A DNA stretch of 64,000 nt, from positions 19,068,246 to 19,132,245 of the forward strand of contig ML677335.1 of assembly GCA_007922305.1 (NCBI GenBank). The letters are read 5' to 3'. The DNA comes from Dermatemys mawii. Taxonomy: Eukaryota; Chordata; Testudines; Dermatemydidae. Shown here piece after piece: positions 56,896 through 64,000 of this stretch (its first letter is position 1; the number at the start of each line of letters is the position of its first letter). The position numbers were made by a program, and so were the translations under genes. The notes beneath the pieces were generated by a model. It searched no databases. It was not told where the DNA came from and saw only the letters and a program-made list of their open reading frames with translations.

Positions 56896-58689
56896 GTATG
56901 GGCATTGGAACTGGAACTGCTGATAAAAATACATCAGCAAATTACAGAATATTTCTGCCTTTGTCACTTTGATCACAACACTGGAAGACTCAGAGCTGGC
57001 ATCTGTGATGATGACCTACAACAATCTGAAATCTTTAATGTTAAACCTAATTATTATTACGAGCTCTCAAATGACAAGGAATTTTGTCACTAAGCAGTTT
57101 ACAATTTTATCATGAAACTTGTAAAATGATACCATAATCATGGCTATACTCTACCCTAATTTCCCCCCCAGAACTCCTAATGAGAAAGGTGGAGCTGAAT
57201 TTGCTGGGGCGTGAGGAGAGGTTTGCAACTCAGCCAGTGAGGTGCTAGGGCAGTGGAAGCTACTCTGACAGAGTACACAACCTAATGTGGTACAGGATCT
57301 TTTCCTATTATAGGCAAGAATTTACAACAAAATGACCCAGGAATGCTGTCACCTCATCCCTCTTAGACTCTGCTCTTGCCTGTACTCTTTAGGCATTTCT
57401 CAAGGCATCAGTGCTTGAAGGTCTTCCCTGGCACTGCTGCTTCAGCTTTTCAGCAGACAAGGCAGCAATGCCAAAGGAGCTGAGTGTGTTCTAACTGAGG
57501 CATCAAATCATCAAGCACAAGCTATGGTCAGAGTTCAGTGATGCTCCTTAGTTGTTCAGGATGAGGTTTGAGATATATGCCAGTGGTGGAAAAGGGAGAA
57601 TACAGCAGCCTCTCCAGTATGCATCCTGCAGCTCTGCAGGACAGGAACAGGGACATGGCCCTGTCTCATCCCTATCTCTTAAAGCTACCTTCCTCCTGTG
57701 GGCCAGGACACAGGCATTCTCAGCAATGTGTGTTTCCTGAGTCAACAGGAAATGAGTCGACAGCTCATTCTGAGTCAACAGCTAATGTTACTTCCATTCC
57801 TCACTGAGAACAGCTCATTGGTGACATGAAGGACAGCGAGCGCCAGAAAAGTTATAATACACAGGCTATAATATTTCATATTGTGTGGGGTCTTAAATTA
57901 CTCTTCCTTTGCCTGCTGCTGTCAATAGGAGTTACACACATAGAATAAGGAGAGAGCTTAGCCATTAACATTGAAATAATGCAGCTTTTTCAAATGAGAG
58001 TCTCGAGCCGGTAAGTAGCCCAGATATAGTATCTAGTGTGTTCCGCAGAATCATTTGAACAATTTTTAAAATGTTTACTTTAGTATCTGTCTTATACATA
58101 AAAGTTTACTAATATTTCCATGATTCAGAAATTTATTAGAATATTTCCATTTGCATAGAGTTCCCTAAAGGATCTAAAAAAACTTATTAGAAACACCAGC
58201 AGTAAGTCACGTTTGGGATAGAAGATGCAGGACAGACTCAACAAGCTAGGTACAAAGTCAGTATTACCATCACAGATTCTGGATAGTAAAGTCCCTGAAC
58301 TATGACAAAAAGTCAAAATTAAGTTTCCATAAGCATCTGTAAATAAGTTAATTAAAAAGACATATGCAGACTCCACTTTAAACAGTTCAATTTCTAATCC
58401 CTATGGACACTCAGAACTGAAAATACAGCCCATCAGCAATTGTTGCTTAAAAAACTGCATCTTTTCAGAGATCTGTGAATGGATGTGGGAAATAAATTAT
58501 TCAATCAGAACAAACTCTAGAGAGCAAACATCCTATTGAATAATTTGTTTTTTAATTTTAATTTAAAACATACTCCAGTTATCTCTAATTCAGTTTTTTA
58601 ATAATTTCAATTCATAATATCAATATTTATTTTAAGGATGTTTTCTATTTTTATCCATGTAAATTTTCACAGTTGCCGGAAGTAATGGG

Positions 58690-58885
58690 AGTCACAGAGT
58701 ACGGGAATCATCAGTAACTATTAAATGACAATTGATTTTGAGATTCAAAAAGTTAAAGCTTTAAAACAGTTAAAATACAAATGGTAAACATCACATGTCA
58801 AAATAGACAAAAGTAAATTTCTTAAATCAAACTCTAAATTCTTAAGCAGCATTTTTCTTGCTTTGCTATCCATTGATTTAGATTA
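58690..58885 (+). repeat. Unclassified dispersed repeat, copy 2
   Basis: It aligns by eye with 4085-4268 in the same orientation: gagattcaaaaagtt at 58740, aaacatcacatgtcaaaat at 58788, and cttaagcagcatttttcttg at 58841. The similarity seems to end in tttgctatccattgattta versus tttgtctatctgtttatt. Its 5' and 3' limits are uncertain and no open frame is present. Confidence 0.55.
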
Positions 58886-59234
58886 TCAATGGAAATATTT
58901 TCATTGTCTCGTGTGTGCATAGTGAAATTGAAGTTTACCAACATTTATCAATAAAATTTGAATCCTTTCAAGACTATTTATAATTTAACCAAATTCTCTG
59001 TTAAATGTTGTATATGCTGGTAATAATTATACATAGATTTTTTTAAAAAACCCACAGAATATCATGTGGATTTTATTATCATACTATAAAATGGCATCAT
59101 CTGTATGTTTAAATTCATTTTAGTTACAGACTGCAGAAACAGCATTTGTCATAATGATCCATTAACTCTGATTTCCTGGTAGTGGCTTATATTATTTGGC
59201 TTCAGCAGGAGGTAAAAACAAAGTTGTACATGGC

Positions 59235-59731
59235 AAAGACTAAGATTTTGTCGTGGATATTTTTAGTAAAAGTCAGGGACAGGTCACAGGATTCCATGAA
59301 TTTTTCTTTATTGTCCTTGGCCTGTCCCTGACTTTTACTAAAATATCCATGACAAAATAGGGAGCTGCTCAGCAGCTGTGGGCTGGCTGGAAGCTCTACC
59401 CGCCCCCCCACCCATGGGGGCTTGGAGGACCAGGGTCCCCCTCAACACCTGCAGCAGCTGGAAGCTGCAGGGGAGCCAAGCCAGGAGCTGCAGGATCCCC
59501 TCCTCCCCATCCCGCAGCAACTCAGAGCCCCACGCTGCCCAAGGTAGCCGGGAGCTGCAGGGTACACTTTACCGCCCCTGGCGGCTGGGAGCTATGGGGT
59601 ACCCCTGCTGCCTCTGGCTGATGTTGCAGGACGGAGCAGGATCTTGCAATTCCCAGCTACCTCAAGCTGAAGTCATGGAGATCTTTGGAAGTCACAGATT
59701 CTGTTACTTCCATGATAAAATTTTAGCCTTA
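59235..59731. mobile_element. 497-bp hAT-type non-autonomous transposon with internal palindrome
   Basis: TACATGGC is repeated at 59227-59234 and 59732-59739. Diverged terminal repeats read aaagactaagattttgtc on the left and, reverse-complemented, taaggctaaaattttatc on the right. The left 110 bp hold a nearly perfect inverted repeat: ttagtaaaagtcagggacag faces ctgtccctgacttttactaa. The right part (59355-59640) is GC-rich with repeated gggagctgcagggt-like words. No transposase is encoded. The 126-codon open frame across the GC-rich part has no domain. Confidence 0.8.
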
Positions 59732-61177
59732 TACATGGCCAATGGGGTTGGAAAATAGTCCTGATATGCAGGAAGCAGGAAGATCACTTTCTCATGGCAC
59801 CAGTTTTGAACTGATATGGCATCTTAGAAACACATACCACCCTCAGCCTCTGTGTTAAATCCCCGCTAGCCTACATAGTGTTCTTACACACACATTCAGG
59901 GTATCCTTTAACATTATTATCCTCTAGCATTGTTATCTTATGTTGCTGTTATTTGTCCACTAATATAGATCCCTTTAAACTATCACAAAGCTATTTAAAC
60001 CAATTTTTGAAACTGAATTTCACACATACTTTATGTAGACATATATTTCCATGTCAGTTCTAAATTTTGTTACCTGTCACTTTTCAATGCTCTAGATATA
60101 GCATTACAGACGAGAAGCAGCTACTGATTATTTCATCTTGACTAGACCATTCATTATTGGGAATATATTTATCAGGTCTATCCTTATTCTTGCTCACTCC
60201 AAATTGAGACTATCCACGTTTCTTTTTTCAGTCCTCATGTAAATTTTAAATTTAAAAAAGTATAACAAATTTGAATCTTACTTTTGGTGACTGAACTTCT
60301 ATACAGAACACATGCGTTTTAAAATACATTGATATTTTCTTACATAACACTATACAATAACTTAAAAAATCTATGCAGAACTACATAGTATTTCACAATA
60401 CTACATGTTTACAAACATTTTAAATATTTTAAGTATTTTAAATATCCCTAGGTGACTGCATCAGAGGAATACATGCATTTAGTTTTACAAACTACTCTTG
60501 CAGAAGATACAAAAACTTCTGTACAATGTCTTATTTCTCAACGTCTTTCTACTGAAAATACTATTCCCATATATTTCTTTGAAGGCTGTTTAATGTAACT
60601 TCAAAATTAATTAAGATACCAAAACCTCTGTATTAAATAATTTCAAAACACACAAAATCTTTCAGATTTGTACTAATTTTTGAACAAAATTCTGCATTGT
60701 TCTACCTTTCCAAATCATATGCAGTCAGTTTTTCAATTATAAATTATAGTCATTCATTTTTGATGTGATGCATAATTTATGATGAAAATGTCATCCTAGG
60801 TTTGAATATACTCATAAAATATTTCTTTCAACATATTAATCCTTAATCTTCCCCTAAATAATGTGTATTAATCCTGGCCAAACTTTGAAATAACATTGAT
60901 GAAGTCCAGACAAAACCTCGCCCAGAACTCCCTGGCCATAGAAAGGATTACCATGACATGTACTTTGGAGGTAGAAGGGAACATCCTGGAGAACTTCCTA
61001 AAGGAAATAAAATAAAAGGTTAATGGTCCAGCCTTTCAGTTTTCCTAACAGCACAGGATAAGAAATATTATTACTTCTGTAATTTAGCTCCTCTGATTTG
61101 TTGTATAATAGGATGGTATGAAATTTATTTTTTAAAGACCTTTAACTTTCACTTTCCACCTTCCTCCCACTTCCTAA

Positions 61178-61396
<219 letters not shown>

Positions 61397-61459
61397 GGAC
61401 AATCCATCAGAAAGATTAGGGAACTTGAAAAATGGAGTAAAAGATATCCAAAAGCACAA
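61397..61459 (+). CDS. PRKG1: PRKG1 exon (probable exon 16)
   Basis: A 63-nt exon finishing the arginine codon and encoding [20 protein letters not shown], then two bases of a lysine codon. The RDNPSERLG arginine is the conserved subdomain XI residue that stabilises the C-lobe by pairing with the APE glutamate. The donor gtaagt is consensus. Confidence 0.97.
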
Positions 61460-62662
61460 GTAAGTGTTTCACAACTATCAATTACTTTCATATGGAAAAA
61501 TTGTTGATTTCAGACAAGAAACACTTTTGATAACATTTCTCTTCTAACTTGTTGTTTGGATGTTAGGTTATTCTTTGTTATATCAGCAGTCTTTTCATCT
61601 TTGGAGTCTATTCTGTCCTTCCCTATGTGGCATGTAAGGTGGTATGTTTAGTGAAAGAGATATTTTACTTAAATTTGCATCCAAATGGCATTTTGCAATA
61701 TGGAAAATTAAGTCACCATTAATTGATTTTTAACACCGTTGTATATGCCACCAGTTTCCAAAGTCATCTTTCACTTTTTAACTGTGCCTCTGCCCCTGTA
61801 GTTAAGTCTAAAGTTCCTGTTGACCCTATTTCACTGGCACTGATTAGAGCCTCTGATGCTATTTCACTTGCTTTTCTTGATCTCAGTAGTTCAGTGATGG
61901 GTGCAGTCTTCACTCTGCTTGAAATATGAATAGCATGTAAAACAGAACATAGAATGCCAGCACCTTCTGAAGGAAAAGATTTTGCCTTCCCATGGAAGTG
62001 CCATGAGTCCTTCACTACTTCCTCCATGCTCCAAGAGGGTAGCCTCATAGACAGTTCTCCCCCACCTCATCCCCAATCAGTTTAGCTGTGCTGACCAGTG
62101 TATTGGGTGGTCGAGACAAGACTCTTTCCACTCTCTGCTTAACTTTTTGAGCAACCCCTTACTCCTATGCAATCTAACCCAACGTCTGTGGAGGCCACCC
62201 AAAGGCATGGGGACAGTGCTATCCTACTTTCCCTTATAACCTGTGCAGGCCTGCAGCCTGCAGTTTGGCTCAGAGATCTGAATAAAGAACTTAGGGAGTG
62301 TGGGACCCACAAAGACCCTGCAGGAGGTAAGAAGCAGCTGTCAGGACACCCGTAGTGAAGACTGGCTAGGTCACACCCTTAGCAGTCAGGAAGATGTCAC
62401 CTAGTGCAGTTTTCAAGTCATGTGTAACTTACGCCACCCTTTATATCATCATGAGATTTCTATGCATATTTCTGTTTGAGTAAAGAAAAACTTCAAAAAT
62501 GTATTTCATAAAATCAACAGAAAAATTATGATTGTAAATCAGATGATCTGAAGAAAGTGCATACAGGAATTAAAAATCTCTTTGAATCATGTTTTGCGTG
62601 TTAGTGATATTTGAGCTGTATATCTAACATCTTGATTTGTCCTACCGTTATCCTCTTTCTAG
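61460..62662 (+). other. PRKG1: PRKG1 intron (1.2 kb) between probable exons 16 and 17
   Basis: GT-AG intron without recognised repeats. A 94-codon minus-strand frame (61764-62048) is open, but I cannot assign it. 62040-62350 is somewhat GC-richer than the flanks and could be a decayed repeat. Confidence 0.9.
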
Positions 62663-62729
62663 ATGGTTTGAGGGCTTTAACTGGGAAGGGTTAAGAAAAG
62701 GTACACTGACACCTCCTATAGTACCAAGT
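62663..62729 (+). CDS. PRKG1: PRKG1 exon (probable exon 17, penultimate): end of kinase domain
   Basis: The first base completes a lysine codon, then [20 protein letters not shown] and PS follow. This is the end of the kinase domain and the start of the AGC C-terminal tail that wraps the N-lobe. The valine in PPIVPS replaces the isoleucine I recall from the mammalian protein, a conservative change. It ends in phase 0 before donor gtaagt. The remaining tail (about 30 residues) and stop codon should be on the last exon, beyond 64000. Confidence 0.97.
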
Positions 62730-62956
62730 GTAAGTACACTTCTTACATCTGTCTTTGCCAGTCAATGAGGAATGGTTTGCTTTGTGTCATTTGTGTAAAG
62801 TTCCAGAATGCCTATACCTTAGTAAAGGTAATAATAGCATGCAGCAAAACTTGTCTGAAGATACAAGTAAAAAATAGATGACTTATGACAGATTTTCTTT
62901 TATTAATGTCAAATACATTTTGTTCAGTAGCTGAAGTGGGGTGAGCCTCTCACAAC

Positions 62957-63137
62957 TGAGTTCTTCTTTTTCTTTGCTTCTTCTGCACCACTTGGTTTTT
63001 GATCTCTCCACATTTTCTGTCTTTTCTCACCCCCTCTCTCTGTTCTTTTTTTTCTTTTTGTTCTTCTCTTCTTTTGGGCTTTCATCTATACACTATTTCC
63101 CTTCCATCCCTCTTTGTGACTCTTTTCCTTTTTTCAG
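62957..63137 (+). promoter_or_regulatory. Long polypyrimidine tract with acceptor-like end
   Basis: On the plus (transcribed) strand the tract is dominated by C and T for about 180 nt and terminates in a strong-looking acceptor, cttttttcag at 63128-63137. Such tracts can bind PTB-type regulators. Joining the preceding exon (phase 0) to 63138 would add five codons (PPYTM) and a stop. No polyadenylation signal AATAAA is seen soon downstream. Function is inference only. Confidence 0.35.
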
Positions 63138-63655
63138 CCTCCATATACTATGTGAAGAACTTGTAGACAAGTCAGTTAGTTAACTGGGAAAGGACTCTAG
63201 AGGAAACAGGCTGTAATACTTGTTAGTTTCCTTTTGCAGCAGAGCTCTTAAGCTGATGCCTTTCTGGGCATTTCTGGGCATTTACTCACAGAGCCAGAAG
63301 GGAAACTGAATATTCAATTTAATCCTTTTCCCACTGTTCATCTTCAACATCAGCATCAGAGTGAAATTTAACAATCTTATTTAATTTCACTTTGCCACTC
63401 ACGTCACCCGTAGAGTTGAGCAGCACAGGTACAGCAGGGGATGTCATGATCATTGTACCAGGCTGTATGATCCTACTTCAGTCCCAAGTTGTTCCTTCTC
63501 TTACCCGTGACAGAGCAGAAGAGTCCTGTGTGCTCCGCTTTCTGTATGAGATGGGGACGATGCAGTCACTCAGTGGCTGAAAGGATTCTGTACCAAAAAA
63601 AAAGAAATAGTTCAGAGTAAGGGGCACTGTCAGTAAGGTTTAAAATAATATTTAC

Positions 63656-63930
63656 AAACATAAGAATGGCCATACTGAGTCAGACCAAAGGTCCATCTAG
63701 CTCGGTATCCTGTCTTCTGACAGTGGCCAATGCCAGGTGCCCCAGAGGGAATGAAGAGAACAGGGAATCATCAAGTGATCCATCCCCTGTTGCCCATTCC
63801 CAGCTTCTGGCAAATAGAGGCTAGGGACACCATTCCTGCCCATTCTGGTTAATAGCCGTTGATGGACATATCCTACATTAATTTATCTGGTTATTTTTTG
63901 AATCCAGTATTCTATTTATTTACTTCTTAA
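63656..63930. mobile_element. CR1 LINE fragment
   Basis: Words such as aagaatggccatactgagtc, agaccaaaggtccatctagc, gacagtggccaatgccaggt and gcttctggcaaatagaggct are typical of a very abundant CR1 subfamily in turtles and crocodilians. About 275 bp are present. The right end decays near 63930 in ttattttttgaatcca. It is noncoding and its orientation is not assigned. Confidence 0.75.
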
Positions 63931-64000
63931 AGACAGATATTAAAACTGATTCTTCTTTATAAAAATCTGCTATTCATTCTGTTTAACTTTCTCTCATTCT

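Larger units (their letters stand above)
62730..64000 (+). other. PRKG1: PRKG1 last intron (5' part)
   Basis: This holds a pyrimidine tract of about 180 nt (62957-63135) ending in tttttcag at 63130-63137, which is an unassigned splice-acceptor-like site. A direct duplication of tttctgggca lies near 63262-63281, and a CR1 fragment runs from 63656. The true last exon was searched for by its expected acidic, proline-rich coding content and not found. Confidence 0.85.

Noticed and set aside
59378..59758. 126-codon plus-strand open frame
   Set aside because: It lies inside the GC-rich part of a non-autonomous hAT element and reflects low stop-codon density.

Overview
This is vertebrate genomic DNA: AT-rich, with almost no long open frames, short exons bounded by GT/AG splice sites, and many degraded transposons. 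It is most likely a turtle, probably a cryptodire. The strongest support is a tRNA-derived SINE with a CR1-type tail (4273-4434, minus strand), CR1 pieces (440-516, 63656-63930), a Penelope-like retroelement (33290-36160), GC-rich hAT-type non-autonomous transposons, and many small palindromic elements of a style I recall from turtle genomes. The species call is inference from repeat style; no database was searched.

The only functional gene I can support is PRKG1, cGMP-dependent protein kinase 1, on the plus strand. Eight consecutive coding exons are present: 23876-23972, 46057-46196, 50487-50576, 52716-52857, 56732-56895, 61180-61302, 61397-61459 and 62663-62729. Together they are 886 nt (about 295 codons). 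Every junction keeps the reading frame and every intron has GT-AG ends. They encode the kinase catalytic domain from just before the glycine-rich loop to the start of the C-terminal tail. They are probably exons 10-17 of 18. The cGMP-binding exons lie upstream of the window and the last coding exon lies downstream.

Region by region: 1-23875 is part of one large intron, mostly featureless AT-rich DNA with a SINE, two TIR elements and several MITE-like palindromes. Intron 23973-46056 (22 kb) holds an LTR-like insertion, a short Penelope-type fragment with a hammerhead-ribozyme-like core, a broken Penelope-like element carrying a nested 385-bp inverted-repeat element, an antisense pseudogene fragment resembling the mitochondrial carrier SLC25A43, and a 1.07-kb hAT-like element. 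The six introns from 46197 to 62662 are compact (94 bp to 4.3 kb) and hold two clear hAT insertions with 8-bp target duplications. The window ends inside the last intron, which carries a long pyrimidine tract ending in a strong-looking unexplained splice acceptor at 63136-63137, then a CR1 fragment.

I found no convincing previously undescribed gene system. The items most worth a second look are the unexplained acceptor in the last intron, the SLC25A43-like pseudogene, the palindromic insertion inside the Penelope element, the hammerhead-like motif, and an unclassified dispersed repeat present at both ends of the window.
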